A program made the position numbers and the translations under genes. From Xylophilus ampelinus (GTDB lineage: Bacteria; Pseudomonadota; Gammaproteobacteria; Burkholderiales; Burkholderiaceae_C): a DNA stretch of 64,000 nucleotides. Under the pieces are notes generated by a model. The model was not told the origin of the DNA, searched no databases, and worked only from the letters and a program-made list of their open reading frames with translations. Of the stretch, positions 8,644 through 18,538 are shown one piece after another; position 1 is the stretch's first letter; each line of letters opens with the position of its first letter. Location of the stretch: positions 5,847-69,846 of the forward strand of contig NZ_CABFMN010000089.1 of the NCBI RefSeq assembly GCF_901875635.1, given 5' to 3'.

Positions 8644-8889
8644 TCACATCTGCGCGAACTCCCTTCCCGCCTCCGTCAGATGCACCACCCACCGTGCATC
8701 GATGCGCTCCACCCGCACCCACCCCGGCCCGGCCACGCCGCCGATCGGTGCGTCGCCCATCGCTGCGAGCTGGCGCATCAGCACGCTGGCCCCCTGCCCC
8801 AGCCGCTTGCCCAGCCGCGCCAACGACGTTCCCTCCGGCGCCTCTTCGGACGCCAGGGCGCGCAGGATGTCGGTCGCCAGCGCGTCCAT
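8644..8889 (-). CDS. Small winged-helix-like protein in the fdhF-like operon
   Basis: 81 residues from the ATG 8887-8889. The pattern ILRALASEEAPEGTSLARLGKRLGQGASVLMRQLAAMGDA looks like a helix-turn-helix, and WVRVERIDARWVVHLTEAGREFAQM like the wing and last helix of a MarR/ArsR-type winged-helix domain. No effector domain is present. It begins 10 bp after the FdhF-like stop and is followed by fdhD, so it is probably co-transcribed and may act with the dehydrogenase. A DNA-binding role is inference. Confidence 0.72.
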   Translation of the reverse strand: MDALATDILRALASEEAPEGTSLARLGKRLGQGASVLMRQLAAMGDAPIGGVAGPGWVRVERIDARWVVHLTEAGREFAQM

Positions 8890-8899
8890 GCCGCGCCCG

Positions 8900-11275
<2,376 letters not shown>

Positions 11276-11386
11276 CGGGCCAGTGTGGGCCGGGCGCGTC
11301 GGTGCGGTCAAATGGATTCGGCGCATCGCCCCATTCACGAAGGCAATGAGCCGGCGCTGGCCGTGCGGCGCCAGGGACTCAGCGCC

Positions 11387-11476
11387 TCAGCGCCCGAGGT
11401 TGAACAGCCACAGGAAGAAGTGGCCGATCAGCACGAAGAACGCCCACAGCGCACGCAGCGCATCCCACAGACCCAT
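11387..11476 (-). CDS. Possible 29-residue membrane miniprotein
   Basis: The sequence MGLWDALRALWAFFVLIGHF followed by FLWLFNLGR forms one Trp/Phe-rich hydrophobic helix with polar ends, like bacterial single-span small proteins. It lies between the FdhF-like gene and a tandem repeat, on the same strand as both flanking genes. No clear ribosome site was identified. Supported by composition only. Confidence 0.35.
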   Translation of the reverse strand: MGLWDALRALWAFFVLIGHFFLWLFNLGR

Positions 11477-11524
11477 GGGCGCAGCATAAGCGCGGTGCGC
11501 AGGCGCGGGCGCGGGCGTGCAGAC

Positions 11525-11558
<34 letters not shown>

Positions 11559-11628
11559 ATGATGCCCACCGGGCAACTACTCGGCGCTAGACGACTTCCT
11601 CTCCTGCCCGCACGCCATCGCCTCAAGC

Positions 11629-11919
11629 CTAGATTTCCTTCAGGGCTTCTGCACCCGGCGCCGTCATGCTCGGCGTGAATTCGATGACATCGATGCGTGC
11701 GCACCCGTTTTTCGCGAAGGGGTCCTGCTCCAGCACGGCATCGAGTTCTTCTCGGCTGCCCGAGCGCGCGAGTATCACGCCGCCCTTGCGGGGCACCTGC
11801 CGCCCGGACGCGATGAAGAGGCCGCTGTCGTAGTGCTTCTTCAACCAGCCGACGTGCTGGGACATGAGCGCGTCGAGCTCTTCAAGCGGACGGATGTACG
11901 TGAGGGTGACGATGAACAT
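11629..11919 (-). CDS. YciI-family protein
   Basis: 96-residue single-domain YciI-like protein (ferredoxin-like alpha/beta fold). Landmarks are MFIVTLTYIRPLEELDALM, a conserved His in SQHVGWLKKHYDSG, SGRQVPRKGGVILA and the catalytic-type DPFAKNG motif followed by RIDVIEF. Members are small cytoplasmic enzymes or binding proteins; few have known reactions. Stands alone between the miniprotein and the LysR gene. Confidence 0.9.
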   Translation of the reverse strand: MFIVTLTYIRPLEELDALMSQHVGWLKKHYDSGLFIASGRQVPRKGGVILARSGSREELDAVLEQDPFAKNGCARIDVIEFTPSMTAPGAEALKEI

Positions 11920-12079
11920 GGGACTTCATTCCTCGATGGCGATGTGAGGGGCACGCGAGCTTCTGCTGCTGGCCGGATGCTGCCACATGGCGCAGATCGG
12001 CGCCCACCGGCAGTGGCCGACCAGCAGTCCAGAACTCAGCGCAAGGTCCAGAACCGAGTGAGGCTTGACGGTCGCCCGC

Positions 12080-13051
12080 TCAGGCGTCGGTGCGCAGGGT
12101 GCCGCTGTGGGCCTCCGCCTCGGCACGCCAGGCCTCGTCCTGCAGCAGCGCCAGCGCCGCCTCCAGCGCGCGCGACGGCCGCACCGCCGCGGGCGCCATG
12201 AAGCCCAGCGGCGTGCGCACCTCGGGGGCCACCAGCGGCAGGGCCTCCAGGTCGGCATGGCGGCGCACGGTGTCGACCATGGCGCCGGGCAGGATGGCGC
12301 ACACCTCGCCGGCCTGCACCGCGAGCACAAGCGTGAGCACCGAGTTGGTCTCGATGGCGGGCTGCACGGCCTGCGCGCCTGCAGCCCTGAAGGCGGCATC
12401 GACGATGGCGCGGTTGTGCATTTCTGGCGTGAGGAGCACCAGCGGCAGCACGGCTGCGTCGGCCCAGCCGATGGGCGGGCCGAGACGCAGGGCATCGCCA
12501 CCCCTGCCCGGCGCCTTCCGCTGCCGCAGCAGGAAGTAATGCTCCACCGTCTGCGGCCAGGCCTGCAGCCGCGCCACCTGGCCCTTGCCGCGCCCGTCCA
12601 TGCGTTCGGTGTAGCCGAGGGCCAGGTCCAGCGCGAGCGCATCGAGGCCCGCCTCCAGCTCCACCGAACTCATCGACAGCACCGTGGGCACGATCCCTGG
12701 ATGCCGCGCGCGCAGCCTGGCCGCGAAGCGCGTGAGCAGCGGCATGGCCGTGGGCACCGCCGCCATGCGCAGGTGGCCGCGCGGATGGCCGGCCTCGCTG
12801 CGCAGCTGCTGCTGCAGTCGCTCGTGCTCGTGCAACATGCGGTGCGCGCTGGCCAGCACGGTCTCGCCCTCGGGCGTGAGGCCGGCGAAGCTGCGGCCCC
12901 GGCGGACGATGACGACACCGAACTCGGCCTCCAGCGCCCGCAGCGCGTTGGACAACGCGGGCTGCGTGATGTGGCAGGCGGCGGCGGCGCGGCCGAAGTG
13001 GCGGTGCTCGCTCAGCGCGGCCAGGTAGCGCAGCGAAGCGAGCAGGTTCAC
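12080..13051 (-). CDS. LysR-type transcriptional regulator
   Basis: 323 residues. The N-terminal winged helix is clear (LRYLAALSEHRHFGRAAAAC, HITQPALSNALRALEAEFGV), followed by the periplasmic-binding-protein-like effector domain (GHLRMAAVPTAMPLLTRF ... TNSVLTLVLAVQAGEVCAIL). The GTG start lies 1 bp after the apbC stop, so the two genes are translationally linked. In related genomes such regulators often sit near molybdenum/formate genes; whether it controls the downstream FdhF-like operon is inference. Confidence 0.93.
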   Translation of the reverse strand: MNLLASLRYLAALSEHRHFGRAAAACHITQPALSNALRALEAEFGVVIVRRGRSFAGLTPEGETVLASAHRMLHEHERLQQQLRSEAGHPRGHLRMAAVPTAMPLLTRFAARLRARHPGIVPTVLSMSSVELEAGLDALALDLALGYTERMDGRGKGQVARLQAWPQTVEHYFLLRQRKAPGRGGDALRLGPPIGWADAAVLPLVLLTPEMHNRAIVDAAFRAAGAQAVQPAIETNSVLTLVLAVQAGEVCAILPGAMVDTVRRHADLEALPLVAPEVRTPLGFMAPAAVRPSRALEAALALLQDEAWRAEAEAHSGTLRTDA

Positions 13052-13052
13052 G

Positions 13053-14147
13053 TCAGGTGTTCTTGCTGACCGTGATGGTCGGGAACTTCGCGCTGAAGTC
13101 CTTGGCCTTCTGCGCCACGCTCACCGCCACCTGGCGTGCCACCTCGCGGTACAGGCCGGCGGCCTCGCTCTCGGGCGCCGCGACCACGGTGGGCGTGCCG
13201 CTGTCGGCCTGCTCCCGGATGGCCAGCGCCAGCGGCAGCGCGCCCAGGTAGGGCATGCCGTACTCGGCGGCCATCCGCTTGCCACCCTCGGCGCCGAAGA
13301 TGTGTTCCACATGGCCGCAGTTCGTGCACACGTGCACGGCCATGTTCTCGACGATGCCGAGGATGGGCACGCCCACCTTCTCGAACATCTTGATGCCCTT
13401 GCGCGCGTCGAGCAGCGCGATGTCCTGCGGGGTGGTGACGATCACCGCGCCCGTGATGGGCACGCGCTGGCTCAGCGTGAGCTGGATGTCGCCGGTGCCG
13501 GGCGGCATGTCGACGACGAGATAGTCCAGGTCCTTCCAGTTGGTCTGGCGCAGCATCTGCTCCAGCGCCTGCGTGGCCATGGGGCCGCGCCAGATCATGG
13601 CCTGGTCGGCATCGACGAGGAAGCCGATCGACATGACCTGCACGCCGTGGTTGACGATCGGCTCCATGCTCTTGCCGTCGGTGCTCTCGGGCTTGCGGCC
13701 CTGCAGGCCCATCATCAGCGACTGGCTGGGGCCGTAGATGTCGGCATCGAGCAGGCCCACGGTGGCGCCCTCGGCCGCGAGGGCCAGCGCCAGGTTGGCG
13801 GCGGTCGTGCTCTTGCCCACGCCGCCCTTGCCCGAGGCGACGGCGACGATGTTCTTCACGTTGGGCATCAGCTGCACGCCGCGCTGCACGGAGTGGCTCA
13901 CGACGTTCAGCTTGAAGTTGACCGACACGTTGCCCACGCCCGGCACGGTGCGCGCGGCCTCGACCAGCGCCTTGCGCAGGGCGGCGTGCTGGCTCTTCGC
14001 CGGATAGCCCAGCTCGATGTCGAAGGCGACATCCGCGCCGTCGATCTGAAGGTTCTGGAGGGATTTGCCGGCCGCGAGGGGCTTGCCGGTGTTCGGGTCC
14101 ACGACGGCCTGGAGCGCGTTCTGAAGGACCTCTGGGGTAACTGCCAT
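13053..14147 (-). CDS. apbC: Mrp/ApbC iron-sulfur cluster carrier ATPase
   Basis: 364 residues. An N-terminal MIP18-like domain (QNLQIDGADVAFDIELGYP) is followed by a P-loop NTPase with the deviant Walker A SGKGGVGKSTTAANLALALA, LLDADIYGPSQS, and the CxxC cluster-binding pair VCTNCGH. It binds and transfers [4Fe-4S] clusters to apoproteins in the cytoplasm. It is divergent from the patatin gene and directly upstream of the LysR gene. Confidence 0.97.
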   Translation of the reverse strand: MAVTPEVLQNALQAVVDPNTGKPLAAGKSLQNLQIDGADVAFDIELGYPAKSQHAALRKALVEAARTVPGVGNVSVNFKLNVVSHSVQRGVQLMPNVKNIVAVASGKGGVGKSTTAANLALALAAEGATVGLLDADIYGPSQSLMMGLQGRKPESTDGKSMEPIVNHGVQVMSIGFLVDADQAMIWRGPMATQALEQMLRQTNWKDLDYLVVDMPPGTGDIQLTLSQRVPITGAVIVTTPQDIALLDARKGIKMFEKVGVPILGIVENMAVHVCTNCGHVEHIFGAEGGKRMAAEYGMPYLGALPLALAIREQADSGTPTVVAAPESEAAGLYREVARQVAVSVAQKAKDFSAKFPTITVSKNT

Positions 14148-14189
14148 GGGGAAAGCTCCGAAGTGGCGCGTAGTCTACGGGCTGCCTCC

Positions 14190-15446
14190 ATGCCGCTGCC
14201 GCCCGCCTCCGCAAGCCCCTCCCACGCGCCCGGCCCCGCTTCGCCCGCGGGGCTGCTGCTCACCGGCGGCGGCGCCCGCGCCGCCTACCAGGTCGGCGTG
14301 CTGGAGGCGCTGGCCGACCTGCGGCGCGAAGCCGGCCGGCAGCAGGCCGGCAACCCCTTCCCCATCATCACCGGCACCTCGGCCGGCGCCATCAACGCTG
14401 CGGCGCTGGCCTGCGGCGCGGCGGACTTCGACCACGCGGTGCGCCACATCGCCGACGTGTGGCAGCAGTTCCAGCCCGAGCAGGTGTACCGCGCCGACGG
14501 GCTGCACCTGCTCGACGTGGCCGGGCGCTGGCGCATGCTCTACGGGCTGGCGCGGCTGCTGGCGCGCTGGCGGCGCGAGCAGCCGCGCTCGCTGCTCGAC
14601 AACGCGCCGCTGGCGCAGCTGCTGCAGCGCCTGGTGCCGCTCGACAGGCTGCCGCGATTGATGCACGACGGCCACCTGCGCGCGCTGGCCGTCACCGCCT
14701 CGAGCTACAGCTCGGGTGAGCACTTCACCTTCTACCAGTCGGCCGTGCCGATGCAGCCCTGGGTGCGCTCGCAGCGGCAGGCGGTGCCGGGGCCGATCAC
14801 GCATGCGCACCTGCTCGCGTCCTCGGCCATCCCCTTCGTCTTCCCGGCCACGGCCATCGCGCACGGCGGCCACACCGAGTATTTCGGCGACGGCTCGATG
14901 CGCCAGTCGGCGCCGATCTCGGCGGCCATCCACCTGGGCGCGCGGCGCGTGCTGGTGGTGGGCGCCGGCCGGCTGCACGAGCCGCAGGCCTCGCAAGGCC
15001 CCAACACGCTGGCCGGCTACCCCACGCTGGCACAGATCGCGGGGCATGCGATGTCGAGCATCTTCCTCGACGCGCTGGCGGTGGACGTGGAGCGGCTGCA
15101 GCGCATCAACCAGACGCTGTCGCTGGTGCCGCCCGAGGCGCGGCGCGATACGCACCTGCGCCCGGTGGAGCTGCTGGTGATCGCGCCCTCGGAGCGCATC
15201 GACGTGATCGCCGCTCGGCATGTGGACGCACTGCCCGGCGTGGTGCGGCGCGCCTTCGGCCACCGCAGCCCCGCCAACGGCGACGGCGCAGCCGCCACGC
15301 AGTCGTCGGCGCTGGCGAGCTACCTGCTGTTCGACACCGGCTTCACGCGCGAGCTGATGGCGCTGGGGCGGGCCGACACGCTGGCCCGGCGCGAGGCGGT
15401 GCGGCACTTCTTCGGCTGGGACGAAGCGCCAGGCCGCGATTCGTAA
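14190..15446 (+). CDS. Patatin-like phospholipase
   Basis: 418 residues from the ATG at 14190. The patatin fold shows the oxyanion hole GLLLTGGGARAAYQVGVLEA, the nucleophile elbow ITGTSAGAIN (Ser about residue 64) and the catalytic Asp in YFGDGSMRQSAP (DG[GS] motif). Such Ser-Asp dyad hydrolases cleave membrane phospholipids or neutral lipids. No signal peptide is visible, so it probably acts in the cytoplasm or at the inner membrane. The frame is open far upstream, but the region overlapping apbC is not protein-like. Confidence 0.93.
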   Translation: MPLPPASASPSHAPGPASPAGLLLTGGGARAAYQVGVLEALADLRREAGRQQAGNPFPIITGTSAGAINAAALACGAADFDHAVRHIADVWQQFQPEQVYRADGLHLLDVAGRWRMLYGLARLLARWRREQPRSLLDNAPLAQLLQRLVPLDRLPRLMHDGHLRALAVTASSYSSGEHFTFYQSAVPMQPWVRSQRQAVPGPITHAHLLASSAIPFVFPATAIAHGGHTEYFGDGSMRQSAPISAAIHLGARRVLVVGAGRLHEPQASQGPNTLAGYPTLAQIAGHAMSSIFLDALAVDVERLQRINQTLSLVPPEARRDTHLRPVELLVIAPSERIDVIAARHVDALPGVVRRAFGHRSPANGDGAAATQSSALASYLLFDTGFTRELMALGRADTLARREAVRHFFGWDEAPGRDS

Positions 15447-15458
15447 CGGATGTGACGA

Positions 15459-15495
15459 ATTCGGCCACAACGCCCGTCTGGCGGGCGCTGGCGGC
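15459..15495. repeat. Hairpin between convergent genes, possible decayed family A copy
   Basis: CGCCCGTCTGGCGGGCG forms a perfect 6-bp-stem hairpin preceded by GGCCACAA, like the core of family A, but the GCTA/TAGC tail and the A-run are missing. It sits between the patatin stop and the SnoaL-like stop, where a bidirectional terminator would be expected. Confidence 0.4.
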
Positions 15496-15513
15496 CGATT
15501 GCACTTTCGCCTT

Positions 15514-15918
15514 TCAGGCCTTCTTCGCGGCCTTGGCCTCGAGCATCGCCGCCATCTTCTGGTGGATGAGCTGGATCGCCTTGAGCGGGCGGATCATGAC
15601 CTTGAAGGCGGTGATGCGGCCCTCGGCGTTCCACGTGATCATGTCGATGCCGTTGACACTGATGCCGTCGATGACGACCTCGAATTCCAGCACCGCATGG
15701 TCCGCGGCGACCGTCTCGCGCACGTAGCGGAAGGTGTCGTTGAAGAACACGTCGAAGGCAGCGCGCAGGTAGGCGGCCGTGATGGGCTTGCCCACCTGCG
15801 GCGTGTGGACGACGGGCGAATGGAACACCGCCTCGTCCGCCAGCAGCGTGTCGAGGCCGGTCATGTCGCGTTCGCGCACCAGGCGGTGCCAGGTGGCCAG
15901 GGTGGCGGGGGTGGTCAT
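15514..15918 (-). CDS. SnoaL/NTF2-like protein
   Basis: 134 residues of the cone-shaped NTF2/SnoaL fold: WHRLVRERDMTGLDTLLADE, VFHSPVVHTPQVGKPITAAY, LEFEVVIDGISVNGIDMI and ITAFKVMIRPLKAIQLIHQ. Members act as small isomerases/cyclases or binding domains; substrate cannot be predicted. The Lys/Ala tail (MLEAKAAKKA) is typical of the group. Separated from the hydrolase gene upstream by 74 bp on the same strand. Confidence 0.85.
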   Translation of the reverse strand: MTTPATLATWHRLVRERDMTGLDTLLADEAVFHSPVVHTPQVGKPITAAYLRAAFDVFFNDTFRYVRETVAADHAVLEFEVVIDGISVNGIDMITWNAEGRITAFKVMIRPLKAIQLIHQKMAAMLEAKAAKKA

Positions 15919-15992
15919 GCGTGTCTCCTTGGGGTGTTGGAAGCAGGCGGCACGGTAGCGCAGCCGGTGCCGGGCGCCGGTCCGCTGCGCGA

Positions 15993-17150
15993 CTAGGCGG
16001 CGTCGACGAAGCGGCGCATCGCCTCCACCGCGCGCAGCGTCAGCGCCGTCGCATCGCCGTCCAGCGCCTGCGGATACGCCGACAGCTTGGCGATGACCAG
16101 ACCGCGCGCCCCATCCACGAACACGTGCTGGCCGTGGATGCCCATGGCGAAGACCAGCGGCTGCTCGCCATCAAGCACGTACCAGCCGCTGCGGTAGTGC
16201 ATGGGCCGGCGGCCGAAGGCCTGGGCGAATTCGCCCTCGGCCCAGGCCTCGCGGTCGCCCCCGGCGGCGATGTCAGCGATCCAGTCCGCGGGCACGACTT
16301 GCGCGCCGCCACGGCGGCCGCCATCGAGCACGAGCTGCCCGATGCGCGCGAAGTCGTGCAAGGTGCTGCACAGGCCGCCGGTGGCGCGCGGGGCGCCTTC
16401 CCAGTCGAGCGTGATGGCCGCATCGTGCTGGGCGCCGAGCGGGCGCCAGAGCCGATCCGACAGCAAGCGGGCCAGCGGCGCGCCGCCCGCACGCTCCAGC
16501 ACCCAGCCCAGCAAGTCGGTGTTGGCCGACACGTAGCGAAAAGGCCCGCCGTGCGCCGGCTCGCGCGCGGGCAGGCCGGCCAGGAAGCGGTGCAGCCCTT
16601 CGCGCGGCATGCCTTCGGGCACAGCGTCCCAGCCCGTCGCGGCGGCATAACGGCGCAGGTCTTCAGTGTCCAGGCGCGCATCGGCGCGCATGTCGAGCAG
16701 TTGGCGCACGGTCGCGCCCGCATAGCCGGTGTGGGCGACCTCGGGCACGTACTTTGTGGCCGGCGCGTCCATGTCGAGCCGGCCCTCGCCGGCCAGCACG
16801 CCGCACAGCAGGCCGACCACGGACTTGGTGGCCGACATGAGGATGTGCAAGGTCGAGGGCGCCATGCCTTCGTCCCACCACTCGCACACGATGCGCCCGT
16901 GCCGGAGCACGACAAAGGCATCGCTGTGGGTGCGGCGCAGGAAGGCCGCCAGGTCCAGCGGCGTGCCGCGCGCATCGACGCGGAAGGCTGACCAGTCGAT
17001 GGGAGCGTCGGGCAGCGGTGCGGCCTGCGCCGGGTCGTGCGCCACGACGGCGGTGGACAGGATCGCCGGCACCTGCCGGAAGGCGAGGCGTTGATGGGGC
17101 GGCTGGCGCCAGTCGGCGAGGGTGGGCGATGCAGAAGGGCTCGAACTCAT
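15993..17150 (-). CDS. Serine hydrolase of the beta-lactamase class C / NylB-like family
   Basis: 385 residues with the penicillin-recognising-enzyme fold. Catalytic SxxK is seen in HILMSATKSVVGLLCG, the tyrosine motif in RYVSANTDLLGWV, and a GIHGQ triad-like stretch near the C-terminus replaces KTG. DAFVVLRHGRIVCEWW and the arrangement resemble 6-aminohexanoate-dimer hydrolase (NylB)-type esterases more than true beta-lactamases. No signal peptide is evident. Substrate unknown. Confidence 0.88.
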   Translation of the reverse strand: MSSSPSASPTLADWRQPPHQRLAFRQVPAILSTAVVAHDPAQAAPLPDAPIDWSAFRVDARGTPLDLAAFLRRTHSDAFVVLRHGRIVCEWWDEGMAPSTLHILMSATKSVVGLLCGVLAGEGRLDMDAPATKYVPEVAHTGYAGATVRQLLDMRADARLDTEDLRRYAAATGWDAVPEGMPREGLHRFLAGLPAREPAHGGPFRYVSANTDLLGWVLERAGGAPLARLLSDRLWRPLGAQHDAAITLDWEGAPRATGGLCSTLHDFARIGQLVLDGGRRGGAQVVPADWIADIAAGGDREAWAEGEFAQAFGRRPMHYRSGWYVLDGEQPLVFAMGIHGQHVFVDGARGLVIAKLSAYPQALDGDATALTLRAVEAMRRFVDAA

Positions 17151-17204
17151 CGGCCGAATCTACCGCCGATCACCGACCGAGGTCGCGCCGCCGCCCGAGA
17201 GCAC

Positions 17205-17639
17205 TCAGGACGGGAAAAGCTGGAAGGTCCACCACACGTTCAGGGCCAGCACCACCATCGCCAGCAGCATCAGCACCAGCAGCTCGCGGCTGCGGCGGCC
17301 GGTGGCCAGTTGCCAGCCACCTCCGAGCGCGCTGAAGACACCGACCGCCGCCACGCACGCGAAGAGCACCAGCGCCTGCCGGCCCTGCGCGGCGGTGCCG
17401 GTGAAGCGGCCGCCGTCCGCATCGGGCACGCCGGGGTTCAGCATGCCGGGCGCGAGCCGCCAGGCGATCACCGCCATGCCCGCGGCCAGCGACAAGCCGA
17501 TGACGAGGCTGATCGCGCCGAGCACGGCCACCTGGCGGGCCGAACGCATGGGCTTGCCGCAGCGCGGGCAGGTGGCGGCGGGCGCCTCGGTGGCGTGGTC
17601 ACAGGCGAGCGAGAAGCAGACGGCAGCGGGCTTGGTCAT
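17205..17639 (-). CDS. Zinc-ribbon membrane protein, three TM segments
   Basis: 144 residues from the ATG 17637-17639. N-terminal cysteines (CFSLACDHATEAPAATCPRC) suggest a zinc ribbon, followed by TM segments VAVLGAISLVIGLSLAAGMAV, ALVLFACVAAVGVFSALGG and ELLVLMLLAMVVLALNVWWT. This looks like an integral membrane protein with a cytoplasmic metal-binding tip. No family with known function recognised. Confidence 0.7.
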   Translation of the reverse strand: MTKPAAVCFSLACDHATEAPAATCPRCGKPMRSARQVAVLGAISLVIGLSLAAGMAVIAWRLAPGMLNPGVPDADGGRFTGTAAQGRQALVLFACVAAVGVFSALGGGWQLATGRRSRELLVLMLLAMVVLALNVWWTFQLFPS

Positions 17640-17977
17640 GGCCGGGGATTGGGCCACCGTGGCGCCCCGCTGCCAATGCGCCGGCCGCCCTAGCACGTTC
17701 GGCTGTGGCATCTATGCGGGGTTGACAGGCTGGATGCTCAGTTGGACGCATACCCAGTTGTGAACGATGCACAAGTCGCCCGCCCTCTTCGGGCCGGTCC
17801 CCCCGCCGTCTTGATCAGCGTGCCGGCACCGTCATACTCGCAGGTGAGACATCTCCGCCAATGAATCGGATCACGCGCAAACTTGTGTGATGCACCTGGC
17901 CGACCTTGTGGCTCAGCACTACGGAAGTGTCTTGACTTTCATCGTCGACGTGCTACGAGCCAAGCAGCGAAGTTCCG
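17640..17977. other. 338-bp intergenic region before the T6SS cassette
   Basis: No convincing gene or RNA. Composition shifts from GC-rich on the left to AT-rich on the right, marking the boundary of the effector-immunity cassette. A short minus-strand stretch (CEYDGAGTLIKTAGG) recalls an Rhs YD repeat but is too short to claim. It may hold degraded remains of older cassette genes. Confidence 0.4.
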
Positions 17978-18538
17978 TCATCTGCTTGAGATCTTGGATG
18001 TTTTTTGCCAGATGACCCTTCCGTTCTTGTAGTGCTCCTCGTATTTGAAAGCGTCGCCATTTGAAGGGTCGCATGCCTTCCCTCTCTTTGAAATCAAGAC
18101 ATATCCGCCATGCGTCTCCCTATACGTCTCCTCCCACTTCTCACAAGCACTGGCTTGATTGCACGTCGAGCGCACCGTTCGGGTCTTCTTATCGAACGCC
18201 GGGCACGCTAGCCCACTTAAGAAGTTGTTTTTTTCGTAGCCACCTTTATGCTTGTTAAACAAATAGACATCGAAATGCTTTTCGATCCCAATTTCTCGCA
18301 AAACCATGATGTCGGGATAGCCATCATAGTCTGCATCTACGAATTTAGTCTCGCTGCTTTCGCCATCCATAACGGGGATTTTCGCGATAAATTCGCCTTT
18401 TATACGAATTTCGACCCTATCTCCCGCGGATGTTAACTGGACAGTGTGCCTCCTCCACTCAAATTTCACGCTATCGGCAGCACACACGCCAATCTCGAAG
18501 AATAGAAAAAAAATACCAATAAGTATGGATTTTTTCAT
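17978..18538 (-). CDS. Putative periplasmic immunity protein, XAC2610-like
   Basis: 186 residues with a signal peptide (MKKSILIGIFFLFFEIGVCA). The mature part contains FVDADYDGYPDIMVLREIG, an Asp-rich calcium-type loop like that of Xanthomonas XAC2610, the periplasmic inhibitor that neutralises a GH19-like effector (XAC2609), and four further Cys that could form disulfides. Its ATG directly abuts the TAA of the effector gene. The gene is AT-rich compared with nearly all neighbours. The immunity role rests on position, export signal and motif resemblance; it is not proven. Confidence 0.68.
   Translation of the reverse strand: MKKSILIGIFFLFFEIGVCAADSVKFEWRRHTVQLTSAGDRVEIRIKGEFIAKIPVMDGESSETKFVDADYDGYPDIMVLREIGIEKHFDVYLFNKHKGGYEKNNFLSGLACPAFDKKTRTVRSTCNQASACEKWEETYRETHGGYVLISKRGKACDPSNGDAFKYEEHYKNGRVIWQKTSKISSR

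Noticed and set aside
13302..14189. Open frame upstream of the patatin gene that would add about 295 residues
   Set aside because: It lies opposite apbC and is low-complexity shadow sequence; the patatin oxyanion motif appears soon after the ATG at 14190.
17745..17881. Minus-strand stretch CEYDGAGTLIKTAGG resembling an Rhs YD repeat
   Set aside because: Only one short match, no flanking YD repeats and no RhsA core; too little to call an Rhs remnant.
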